Assembly (NCBI GenBank): GCA_016703125.1
Contig: JADJCR010000009.1
Location: 3,707-67,706, forward strand
From: Micrococcales bacterium
GTDB taxonomy: Bacteria; Actinomycetota; Actinomycetes; S36-B12; UBA10799
DNA length: 64,000 nucleotides
Reading direction: 5' to 3'
Shown here: positions 26,481 through 35,451 of the stretch, in pieces
Layout: each line of letters starts with the position of its first letter
Numbering within the stretch: position 1 is the stretch's first letter
Notes under the pieces: generated by a model
The model's input: only the letters and a program-made list of their open reading frames with translations
The model's database searches: none
What the model was told of the DNA's origin: nothing
Translations under genes and position numbers: made by a program

Positions 26481-27352
26481 AGGCGCCGGTCACCGTCGTG
26501 ACCACCTTCGGCCTGGGACGGACCCCGGCCCAGGTGGGCATGCTGGAGGAACTCGCGCAACGCAGGGTGAGTCCGGACTTCGTCGTGGGCACTTCCCTGG
26601 GAGCGATCAATGCCGCCGCTCTTGCCGCCGGCCGCAGTCCCGATGAGATGCGCGACTTCTGGCTGTGGCTGCAGGAGGAGGTGTTCGCCAGCCCCATCCG
26701 GGCCATCGCCCGAGGAGTCACGGTGCGCCAGGCCCGGCGCCAGGAGGAACTCGTGCGCAACCGCATCGCCGAGATGCTGCCCCCGGACTTCGCCGACCTG
26801 CCGATCCCGCTGCGGGTGGTGGCCACGGAATTGACCACCGGCAACGAGGTGGTGCTGGACAGCGGTGACCTGCCCACAGCGGTGATGGCCTCATGCGCGT
26901 TACCGGGCCTTTTCCCGCCGGTGGAGATCGGCGGGGGGCACTTCATCGACGGCGGGCTGGTGGCGGGTATGCCGCTGCGGGCGGTCCCGGACAGCGCCGG
27001 CACCATCGTCGTCCTGGACACCGGGCATTCGGCCACCTCGCCGGACACCGTGGCCGGATTCCGCTGGTGGGAGGTCGGTGCCCTGTCCTACGCCCACCAG
27101 ATCCGCGGGCAGGCGGTCAATGTCCTGGTGAAGGCCGCGGCCAGGACCCCGGTCGTGGTGCTGTCCACGAGTGAGGGCCGGCTGCTGGACTTCAGCGACG
27201 CCCAGGCGGCCATCGACGCGGGGCGGCAGGCAGCGCAGGTGCAACTCGCCGGACTTCCGCGGCGCCTGAAGCGGGGGGTCTACAACCTGCCGGAGGGGCT
27301 CGACGCGTCAGATGCACTGCGCCGATTGGCGGTGCATCCGAGCAACGGCTGA
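26477..27352 (+). CDS. Patatin-like phospholipase 2
   Basis: The 291-residue protein has the nucleophile motif VGTSLGAI and the catalytic FIDGG. The Gly-rich oxyanion loop is altered: FGLGRTPAQVG instead of GGGxxG, so activity may differ from its neighbour. The two patatins are translationally coupled and similar in layout, pointing to an old tandem duplication. They may act as a heteromer. Confidence 0.87.
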   Translation: MKAPVTVVTTFGLGRTPAQVGMLEELAQRRVSPDFVVGTSLGAINAAALAAGRSPDEMRDFWLWLQEEVFASPIRAIARGVTVRQARRQEELVRNRIAEMLPPDFADLPIPLRVVATELTTGNEVVLDSGDLPTAVMASCALPGLFPPVEIGGGHFIDGGLVAGMPLRAVPDSAGTIVVLDTGHSATSPDTVAGFRWWEVGALSYAHQIRGQAVNVLVKAAARTPVVVLSTSEGRLLDFSDAQAAIDAGRQAAQVQLAGLPRRLKRGVYNLPEGLDASDALRRLAVHPSNG

Positions 27353-27399
27353 TCATCGGTGCTGCTGAGGTCCTAGGCTGTGCCGGGTAGAGAAGGGGC

Positions 27400-28812
27400 G
27401 TGGCTGTGGCGGCAACCGAATCGGCAGGCAGGCAGGAACGACGTAGGGCAGGGCGGGAAGTCCGCAAGCGCGTGCCGCGGGAGGGCCTCGGGCACTGGCA
27501 GGCGCCGGCCGACCGCCGCGATCCGGTACAGATCCTCATCGACCAGGGGACGTCGCGCGTCCCCGACCTGGTGCCGATCCGTTACGCGCGGATGCTGTCA
27601 TCGGAGTTCGCGTTCTACCGCGGGGCCGCCGCGGTCATGGCCAGCGACCTGTCGTACAGCCCGCACACCCACCTGACAGTGCAACTGGCCGGCGATGCCC
27701 ATCTGTCCAACTTCGGCGGCTACGCCTCACCGGACCGGGCCTTCGTGTTCGACGTCAACGACTTCGACGAGACGCTGCCGGGACCTTTCGAGTGGGACCT
27801 CAAGCGACTTGTCGCGAGCTTCGCCGTGGCGGGCCGCGCCAACGGTTTCGACGAGGCCACGCGAGCGCACATCATCAGTCGTGTCGTGCGGACCTACCGG
27901 GACAGCGTGCAGACCTTTTCCCACATGCCACGCCTCGAGGTGTGGTACTCGCGGCTGACCGCGCAGGACATCGAGAACCGCTGGGCGGGCAAGGTCGACA
28001 AGCAGTACCGCAAGTCCTTCGAGAAACTCGTCGCGAAGGCGGAGACGAAGACCAGCCAGAAGTCTCTGCAGAAACTGACGACCACGGCCCCGGACGGCTC
28101 GATCACCTTCGACAGCAACCCGCCGTTCATGGAGCCGTTCGACGAGGTCGTGGGCAGCGCGGACAAGGAGCAGATCCGCCACGCGACGCAGGCGGCTCTG
28201 GTGGCCTACCGCCGCTCGCTGCTGTCCGACCGGCGGGTGCTGTTCTCCGGCTACCGGGTGGTGGACCTCGCCCGCAAGGTCGTCGGGGTGGGCAGTGTCG
28301 GGACCCGCTGCTGGGTCATGCTGCTGATGGCCGACCAGGACGACAGTGATGTCCTCATGCTGCAGCTGAAGCAGGCAGAGGCGTCGGTGCTGGAGCCCTA
28401 CTTGGGCCGCAGTCGCGCCAGGCACCACGGGCAACGGGTCGTCGAGGGGCAGCGGGTCATGCAGGCCGCCACCGACATCCTGCTCGGGTGGACCCAACTC
28501 ACGGTCAAGGACAACGAGGTCGACTTCTACGTCCGGCAGATGTGGGACTGGAAGGAGTCCGCCGACATCCAGAGCATGGATGCCACCGCCCTGGAGATCT
28601 ACGGACACATGTGTGGCTGGACGCTGGCGCGCGCCCACAGTCGCTCCGGCGACCGCGTCGCGCTGGCCGGCTACCTCGGCTCCAGCGACACGATGGACAC
28701 CTCTCTGACGGGTTTCGCGGAGGCCTACGCCGACCAGAACGCCGCGGATCACAAGGCAATGCAGGAGGCCGCGTCGGCGGGTCGCATCAAGGTGGCGGCT
28801 TCGGGCTGGTAG
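27400..28812 (+). CDS. DUF2252 family protein
   Basis: The 470-residue protein matches DUF2252: MLSSEFAFYRGAAAVMASDL, the kinase-like GDAHLSNFGGY and FDVNDFDETLPGPFEWDL blocks are diagnostic. The fold is distantly related to protein-kinase-like/aminoglycoside phosphotransferases, with an HLSNFG catalytic-loop-like motif, but no substrate is established. The start is GTG 27400, just after GAGAAGGGG. A TAGGCT -10 box lies at 27373-27378. Confidence 0.9.
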   Translation: MAVAATESAGRQERRRAGREVRKRVPREGLGHWQAPADRRDPVQILIDQGTSRVPDLVPIRYARMLSSEFAFYRGAAAVMASDLSYSPHTHLTVQLAGDAHLSNFGGYASPDRAFVFDVNDFDETLPGPFEWDLKRLVASFAVAGRANGFDEATRAHIISRVVRTYRDSVQTFSHMPRLEVWYSRLTAQDIENRWAGKVDKQYRKSFEKLVAKAETKTSQKSLQKLTTTAPDGSITFDSNPPFMEPFDEVVGSADKEQIRHATQAALVAYRRSLLSDRRVLFSGYRVVDLARKVVGVGSVGTRCWVMLLMADQDDSDVLMLQLKQAEASVLEPYLGRSRARHHGQRVVEGQRVMQAATDILLGWTQLTVKDNEVDFYVRQMWDWKESADIQSMDATALEIYGHMCGWTLARAHSRSGDRVALAGYLGSSDTMDTSLTGFAEAYADQNAADHKAMQEAASAGRIKVAASGW

Positions 28813-28838
28813 GAAACAGGTGACCTGAAGGAGGCACC

Positions 28839-29416
28839 ATGTCCGGAACCGAACTGCCCGAGGATGTCGAGAGGCCGCCGGTGCCATGAGCCGCATGTGG
28901 TGGCTGAGCCTGGTCACCGGCATCGCGTGGTTCGTCATCGCCATCGTCATCCTGCAGATGGACAGCGCATCGGTCGCGACGGTCGGGGTGATCGTCGGGG
29001 CCATGTTCCTGTTCACCGGGATCCAGCAGTTCGCCATCTCCACGGTCGTGGAGGGGTGGAAGTGGTTGTGGGTCGTCTTCGGTGTGCTGTTCGTGCTGGC
29101 CGGGCTGTGGGCGTTGTTCAACCCGGGCGCCACCACGGCCGCACTGGCTGACTCGCTGGGCTTCCTGTTCCTGCTGGTCGCGATCTTCTGGGTGATCGAA
29201 GCGTTCGCGACCCGCGCGGAGAACGACCTGTGGTGGCTGGGCCTGGTCTCCGGGATCATCATGTTCGTGCTGGCCTTCTGGGTCGCCGGCCAGTTCCTCT
29301 TCGAGCGGGTCTACATCCTGCTGGTCTTCGCCGGGATCTGGGCGATGTTGCAAGGCGTCACCGACGTGATCCGGGCGTTCCAACTGAAGAGGCTGGGCCG
29401 GCTCGTCGCTTCGTAG
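28839..29416 (+). CDS. HdeD/DUF308 family membrane protein, probable N-terminal frameshift
   Basis: The six-helix membrane protein (DUF308, HdeD-like) is readable from ATG 28886 as 176 residues. A much better start, ATG 28839 behind GAAGGAGG, opens a 16-codon frame that ends in an ATGA overlap with 28886. Adding one base near 28873-28875 joins the two frames into MSGTELPEDVEKAAGAMSRM, which resembles the usual N-terminus of the family. Either a base is missing or the 16-residue peptide is a coupled leader. HdeD proteins are associated with acid stress in enterobacteria; the role here is unknown. Confidence 0.8.
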
Positions 29417-29423
29417 CCGACCT

Positions 29424-29675
29424 TTTGTGACGTTGGTTCGGCCCGCGGCGGCGGTTTGTGACGAAGGTGGCCGGTGCCGGGCGTCGGACCGCGCACCTTC
29501 GTCGCAGAGCGGGTGGGTGGCCCCGCACCTTCGTCACAATGGGGGTCTGCCGGGGGTCTTTGTGACGTTGGTGCGGCCCGCGGCGGCGGTTTGTGACGAA
29601 GGTGGCCGGTGCCGGGGCGTCGGACCGCGCACCTTCGTCGCAGAACGGGTGGGTGGCCCCGCACCTTCGTCACAA
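29424..29675. repeat. Intergenic repeat R4: two about 116-bp copies, 135-bp period
   Basis: Copies at 29424-29539 and 29559-29675 are almost identical. Each contains a 14-base inverted repeat, TTGTGACGAAGGTG and CACCTTCGTCACAA, plus an inner ACCTTCGTCGCA arm. It sits between the convergent 3' ends of the HdeD and SRPBCC genes, and the second copy supplies the stop codon of the restored SRPBCC frame. Confidence 0.9.
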
Positions 29676-30292
29676 CGGCGGTCCGAATGGGCGGGCGGGC
29701 GCCCTCAGCCCCGGTAGCGCCCAGGCGATCATGCCCTCGATGTTGAGCTTGAGGACCTCGCTGGCCGTGACGTCGGCACCCTGGTCATGGCCATGTACTT
29801 CAGCGTTCCGACGTCACTCTTGAGCGGGGCGGAGGACAACGCGTAGCCGACGGAGTCCTCGGTGAGCAGCCAGGCCCCGAGGTTGTAGGCGGTGCGTGCC
29901 CCCCGCTTCTTGTCCAGCGCGGTCGTCGCCTCGTCGTCCTGGTCCCAGGCCACGATTCGATACCCGTCGCGCTCCCCGTGGTCCGACAGGTTGATCTGCA
30001 CCTGGATGCGCCCGATGAGCGGCAGGTTCATGTGCTGCACGTAGGTGACGTCAGTGGCCGAGCGCCGCTCGACCACGTCGATCGCCTCCACGTACTTCAC
30101 GTTATCGGGGTATCCCTCCACGTCGAGGATGTGCGCGACCATCGCCTCGACGTCGGTGTCCGGGCTCGGCAGCAGCCCGACGGCCTCCGACGTGGGGCGG
30201 TTCTCGAAGCGCCAGGAGGCATGACTGAACCGTTGCGGGTTCAGGTTCTCGAGATGTGGCATCACCCGGTCGAGGAACTCGTCAGCACTCAC
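29670..30292 (-). pseudogene. SRPBCC-like conserved protein, one frameshift near the end
   Basis: About 207 residues when restored. The sequence looks like a START/SRPBCC-type lipid-binding fold (QHMNLPLIGRIQVQINLSDH, GARTAYNLGAWLLTEDSVGY), but no biochemical role is known. The visible frame ends at 29729 in RPARSSSSTSRA. Restoring one base in the CCC run at 29779-29781 gives MAMTRGADVTASEVLKLNIE and a stop at 29672-29670 inside repeat R4. The start is GTG 30292, seven bases after a CACACT -10-like box. Confidence 0.65.
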
Positions 30293-30316
30293 GCGAGCCA
30301 GTGTGTCACGGCCCGG

Positions 30317-30768
30317 TCAGATCCCGGTCCCCTCCGCCGCGCCGCCGAGGAACCTGAGCGTGCCCTTGTCCATGAAGATGCCGGTGCCCTCGGTCGAGCC
30401 GCCGGCGAACCGAAGTATGCCGACGGCGTCGGTCAGTGGGACAGCAGTCCTGCGCCCCTCGGCATCGGCGCGGCGCAGGGTGGCGTCGAAGATGACCGAG
30501 CCCCGACCGCTGGTGCGGAATCCGGCTGCTGTCCGGGTGCCCGGGATGACGATGGTGCCCTTTCCCCCACAGCGGGGGTGCCGTCGCGCAGGCGGCCGGT
30601 GAACCGGACCGTGCCACTGGCGCGGTCGCTCGTTATCCGCGTCAACTGCACGCGGGCCTGCACGGTGGCGGTCGCCTGCAGTTCCTTGGTGGGGGCCTGC
30701 GCCGAGGCCACCGGCGGAGTGAGCAGGGCAGCGGCCAGTAGCCCGACCGTCAGCGCGCGTAGCACCAT
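30317..30768 (-). pseudogene. Small secreted protein, one frameshift
   Basis: The start MVLRALTVGLLAAALL is a signal peptide ending near VASAQA. The restored mature protein (about 125 residues) is beta-rich and ends in two copies of a G-x-LRF-x-GG-x-x-EGTGI motif (ILRFAGGSTEGTGI, LRFLGGAAEGTGI). The frame breaks at the CCCCC run near 30564-30568. The family is unknown. The ATG lies seven bases from TAGCCT (30776-30781). Confidence 0.55.
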
Positions 30769-30775
30769 GGCAGCC

Positions 30776-30781
30776 AGGCTA
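30776..30781 (-). promoter_or_regulatory. -10 box for the secreted protein at 30768
   Basis: TAGCCT on the minus strand, seven bases before ATG 30768. Confidence 0.5.
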
Positions 30782-30830
30782 CCCGGTAACCGGCTTGAGC
30801 CGGCCCACCCTGAGAACGGACAATCGAAGG

Positions 30831-32596
30831 ATGGCCGTGTCCACCTCCACTGCGACGCTGCGCCTCTTCTGGGACGCCGCGGGGGTCACGCCTGCCCGGC
30901 GGGTGGTGTCCATCGTCGGGCCGGTGTTCGCCGTGGGCATCGGGCAGTTCCTCGGGCCGTTCGTCATCTCGCTGCTGCTGACCCGGATCCAGAGCGGGAC
31001 GGTCAGCTGGGAGAGCAGCTGGCCACTGGTCGTGGGGTATCTGCTGAGCCAGATCCTGGGCACCGTCATCGGGTGGCGGGTGGTGCTGTGGGCCGCGTGG
31101 ACCATGGAGGTCCGCGGTATGGCGTTGCTGTTCCAGCGCGTGTTCGACCACCTCACCGAGCAGAGCATCGGCTTCCACGCCAACCGGTTCAGCGGCGCGC
31201 TGGTCTCGCAGACCAACAAGTTGCTCGGTGCCTTCGAGATGTTCTGGGACACCATCGTGTGGGCACTCGTGCCCATCGTCACCGGCATCCTCGTGGCCAC
31301 CGTGGTGCTGGCGTTCGTCATGTGGCCCTACGCGGTGTTCCTGTTCGTGATGTCCGCGGCCTTCATCGCACTGGTGTTCTTCGCGACCCGGCGCATGCGC
31401 GACCTCACGGTCGCCGAGGCCCACGCCGCCAACCGCATGACGGGGTTCCTGGCCGACGTCATGACCAACATCGCCGCGGTCAAGGCGCAAGGCTCCGAGC
31501 CCGACGAGCGACAGACCGCAGGCGAGGTCGCCGAGATCCGCACGGCCCGCGACCTGGACGTGATGCGGTCCTTCCTGACCTTCAGTGCCGGGTACTCCTC
31601 GGTGATCACCATCATCAACACCGGCGCCGTGGCGGCCGCGGTGCTGGCGGCAGGAAACGCCACCATCGACATCGGTGCGATCTACCTCGCGGTCACCTAC
31701 ACCTTGACCGTGACCGGGCAGTTGTGGTCGATCAACGAGGTGATCCGCAACTACAACAAGGTGATCGGCGATGCTCACGAGATGGTGGAGATCCTGCATC
31801 AGCCGGCCACCGTGCGCGACCGTCAGCACACGGAACTGGTGGTCACGCAGGGGGCGATCAGCGTCAGGACGTCACGTTCGGGCACGACGGCCAGTACGAC
31901 CAGCCCCTGTTCGCGCACTTCGACCTCGACATCGCGGCCGGGGAGAAGATCGGCCTGGTCGGGCAGTCCGGCAGCGGCAAGACCACGCTCACCCGCCTGC
32001 TGCTGCGCTTCTCGGACCTGCAGGAAGGGCGCATCTGTATCGACGGCCAGAACATCGCGGAGGTCACCCAGCGCAGCCTGCGCCGCCAGATCTCCTACGT
32101 TCCGCAGGAGCCATTGCTGTTCCACCGGTCGTTGCGCGAGAACATCGCCTACGGACTGCCGGGCGCGACCGAGGATCAGGTCCGCGACGCCGCGACCCGG
32201 GCTTACGCGCTGGACTTCATCGAATCGTTGCCGGACGGGTTCGACACCCTGGTGGGGGAGCGGGGGGTGAAGTTGTCCGGCGGGCAGCGCCAGCGCATCG
32301 CGATCGCCCGGGCCATCCTCAAGGACGCCCGCATCCTGGTCCTCGACGAGGCGACCAGTGCCCTGGACAGCGAGAGCGAGGTCCACATCCAGCGGGCGCT
32401 GGCGCAGGCCATGGCTGGACGCACCACGCTGGTCATCGCGCACCGCTTGGCCACCATCCAGGCGATGGACCGCATCCTCGTGATGGACGACGGCCGGATC
32501 ATCGAGCAGGGAAGTCACCGCGAACTGCTGGCCCGCGGTGGTGTGTACGCGGCGCTGTGGATCCACCAGTCCGGCGGTTTCCTGGCCGAAGTCTGA
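30831..32596 (+). pseudogene. ABC exporter (fused TMD-NBD), one frameshift
   Basis: The restored protein (about 588 residues) is a half-size ABC exporter: a six-helix transmembrane domain (to about residue 320) and a nucleotide-binding domain with Walker A GQSGSGKTT, signature KLSGGQRQRIAIARA, Walker B ILVLDEATSALD and the H-loop IAHRL. It would export lipid, peptide or drug as a dimer. The frame changes at about 31864, where one base is missing between ISV and DVTFGHDGQ. The start may be ATG 30831 or GTG 30837; the AAGG site favours the second. Confidence 0.85.
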
Positions 32597-32675
32597 ACGC
32601 GGGCGTCCCCGCATCCGGCGGTGGCGACCCGGTGACGCACACTGGTGGTGTCGCCGGGGGTCATGAGGAGGCCGT

Positions 32676-33714
32676 GTGAAACGGGTGGTGGGGGTCGTCG
32701 CCGCGGGTGGCTTCCTGATCATGGCGTCGCCTGCCGCCGCCGAACCGGTGCCGGTGGCGCAAGCCGTGGCGCAGCTCAACGCCGACTGGGTGGCCTCGCG
32801 AAGCCTTCCTCGACGGCGGGATCGTGCGTCTGCGCACCGCGCCCGAGGGCGATCCGGTCCAGGTGCAGAGGCTCGACGCCCGCGCCGGACGGGTCAGCGA
32901 CAGCGGCTGGCCGGCGGTCACCGTTCGCGGCCTCGGCACGTACGACCGCAGCGGATTCGTCCTGGACGCCCGGCTGCGCAAGGCCCAGATCACCGAGGCT
33001 GCAGGCTATCTCGGCTTGCGCAAGCGGCCCTGGGTGCTGGCCCGCGGGCAGTTCGGCGTCATCGCCAGCCGCTCGTTCCGGCAGTTCCTGCGGATGGACC
33101 TGCTGGCCCCGGACCGATTCGTCGACCTGGACTCCACCATGGTCCCGGCGCAGCCGCAACGGTGCGCATCTCACCTGCTGTCGGCGTCGGCCAAAGCCCG
33201 CGTCGACAGCACGCAGGCCGACGGGATGACCACGTGGTCGCTGTCCTACCGGATCGACGACGGAATCTCGGTGGTGCGGGTGGCATCGACCGTCGTTGTC
33301 CGCGACGGCCTCATCGTCTCGGGGTCTGCGATCCTGCGCGGGCAGCGCGGGGCCGGGGTCGATCTGGACAACTTCGCGCAGTGGACCTACGCCCCCCAGC
33401 GGGTCCGGGTGCCCGCCCAGCGTCGTGTGGTGTCCCAGAAGCGATGGATCCGGGCCACCGACTCCGCCGCTCTGGTGACGGACCTGCGTTACCTGTCTGG
33501 CAGTCTCGAGGGTCGGCAGACGCTGCCAGGACTGCGCAGTGCGGCCCGCCAGCAGGTGCGCCTGGCCAACCGCGGTCACGAGGTGCTCCTTCGGGTGCGC
33601 AACGTGCCGGGCGGGGTGGTGCTGTACGGACGCAACCCGTACACCGAGCGCACCGTGGCCTTCCAAATCGTGCTGCAGCCCGAACCCACGGCAGTGTCAC
33701 GCCGGATCTCCTGA
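32676..33714 (+). pseudogene. Hypothetical secreted protein, one frameshift
   Basis: The GTG start follows GAGGAGG. MKRVVGVVAAGGFLIMASPA is a signal peptide. The frame breaks at about 32799, with one base too many or two missing; the rest reads EAFLDGGIVRLRTAPEGD and continues for about 300 residues to 33714. The mature part is rich in beta-strand patterns and Arg. I recognise no domain. It lies downstream of the ABC exporter by 79 bases and could be cotranscribed. Confidence 0.6.
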
Positions 33715-33747
33715 TCGCCCTGGGTTTGTCCACAGATCATCGTCTGG

Positions 33748-35028
33748 TTGTGGTGTTTGTCGTACCCCGTGGGTAGGTTCGTACTGTTCGAATCGGTGGG
33801 GTGGTGGTGGTGTTCGGAGGTGTCGCGGCAGGTGGCCCGGCGGTTGGCGCTGGCCGCGGAGCTGCCCTGCGAGCATCCTGCGGTGTTCGATGAGATCGGC
33901 GGGTTGGTGGATGGGTTGCCGGACCCGCAGTGGTTGTGCGCGGAGCAGCGGGCGGGGTCGATGGCGGTGGCGGCCCGGTTACGTGACCGGTTCGACGCCT
34001 ACCTGGCCGACCTCGCGGCCGCCGCTGATGAGCACGCGGATGCCCGCGTGTTGCACGCCGGCAGCACCGGGATGCTGGTCGCGGTGGCCACCGGCGCGAA
34101 TCCGCAGACCGGTTCGGGTCTGGTGGCCCGCGGAATGCCCTGCAGCACCTGCCGGTGGTGCATGCGGCGTTCCGGGCCGGGCAGGATCTCCGCGGCGCAT
34201 GTGGGGTGATCACCGCGGAAAGCCCCGGATCCCCACCTTCGCCGACCTGGAGGCCGAGTGGTCACGATCGCCGAACAGGTCGAACCGGCCGAGTTGCGCC
34301 GGTTCCTGCGGCTGCTGGCCGACCAGTACCGCCCGCAGGCCCGCGACGACCAGGCCCAACGGTTGCACGCCAAACGCAGCCTGTCGCTGTCGGAAACCCC
34401 GGACGGGATGTTCCGCCTCGACGGGTACCTCGACCCGGTCGCCGGGGCGAACCTGCGCGACGCGTTGGCCCCGTTGATGGCCCGCACCGGCCGCGACGAC
34501 CCCCGCACCCCCAAACAGCGCCGCGCCGACGCGTTGGGCGACCTGGTGGCCGCGGGGGCGGCGAACCGGCACCCGCTGGGGGTGTCCCAGGTCAGCGTGC
34601 TCGTCGATCTGGAAGACCTGTCCGCCGGGGACCACACCCAACTCGACGACGAGTCGGTGCTGGGCACCCGGATGTCCGACCTGCTCACCTGCACCGCGAT
34701 CGTGTCGGTGATCCTGGGCACCCGCCGGCGCAACGTGTTCGTGCCGCTGGCCCTGGCCCGCGGCAAACGCGGGGCCAGCACCTCCCAATGGCGGGCCCTG
34801 ATCGCCCGCGACCGCGGCTGCATCCGCTGCGGGCGGGCACCCCGCTACTGCCAGGCCCACCACATCCACCACTGGGCCCACGGCGGGAAAACCGACCTGT
34901 CCAACATGGTCCTGCTGTGCCAGACCTGCCACCACGACCTGCACTTCGGCCACTACACCATCACCATGAACCAGGGCATCCCCCACATCACCCCCACCAC
35001 CAGCCGCGCACCACCCCGCACCGCCTGA
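33748..35028 (+). pseudogene. DUF222/HNH endonuclease, multiply frameshifted
   Basis: A DUF222 domain (ELPCEHPAVFDEIGGLVDGL onward) followed by an HNH nuclease domain with CIRCGRAPRYCQAHHIHHW and CQTCHHDLHFGH. This is the 13E12-type actinobacterial repeat gene family, often multicopy. Between 34131 and 34256 the reading frame must change at least five times (near 34133, 34184, 34204, 34227 and 34255), each by one G or C. The upstream half and the HNH half are otherwise clean, so this is a fresh pseudogene or a poorly read stretch. Confidence 0.8.
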
Positions 35029-35039
35029 CCGAGGATCAG

Positions 35040-35056
35040 CGCGGGAACCTCCCGCG
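35040..35056 (+). terminator. Candidate GC-rich terminator
   Basis: CGCGGGA-ACC-TCCCGCG is a perfect 7-base stem with a 3-base loop, 12 bases past the HNH stop. There is no T-run. Confidence 0.4.
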
Positions 35057-35152
35057 TCGGAATGGCGTCCATAATGCGGGCAGTGGCTCAGAGGTGGATG
35101 CCGCCTGCTTGGGTTTGCGGCTTAGTGTGGTGCCTAACGGGTAGGGGTTGAG

Positions 35153-35281
35153 ATGACGACGATGGTCGAGGCGATCACCGACGAGGAGTTCATCGGCTAC
35201 CTCGCGGCGATGGCGCGCAACGTGCCGTGGGGAGAACCCGCGACCTCTCTGGCAGAGGCGCAATCTGTTCCCCCAAGCTGA
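35153..35281 (+). CDS. Possible 42-residue protein
   Basis: ATG 35153 follows GGGGTTGAG and opens a 42-codon frame (MTTMVEAITDEEFIGYLAAM and onward, acidic helix first). I find no family. It is the only candidate gene in the 423 bases between the HNH gene and the metallophosphoesterase; the DNA after it to 35451 shows no gene. It may be a remnant of something longer. Confidence 0.3.
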   Translation: MTTMVEAITDEEFIGYLAAMARNVPWGEPATSLAEAQSVPPS

Positions 35282-35451
35282 GGGCGGTCCGCAACGTGGC
35301 CGGGCTCGGGCCGGCCCCGCGCGAAACCCGCCACGGCGACGTCGGCCCGGGACGACCCCGATGAACACCAACATCAGCAGCGGGTCGCGCTGGCATTCGG
35401 GGGCTACTTCCTGACAGGCTGCCATCCAGCACTGTGCGACGGAGGTGGCCG

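Noticed and set aside
29978..32596. An 872-codon plus-strand frame ending in the ABC ATPase domain
   Set aside because: Only its last 240 residues look like protein; the rest is antisense to two minus-strand genes. It arises because the ABC gene is frameshifted.
33777..33800. tRNA T-loop or LexA box (GTTCGAATC) before the HNH gene
   Set aside because: No cloverleaf can be drawn around it, and the second half-site is at the wrong distance for a TCGAAC-N4-GTTCGA box.
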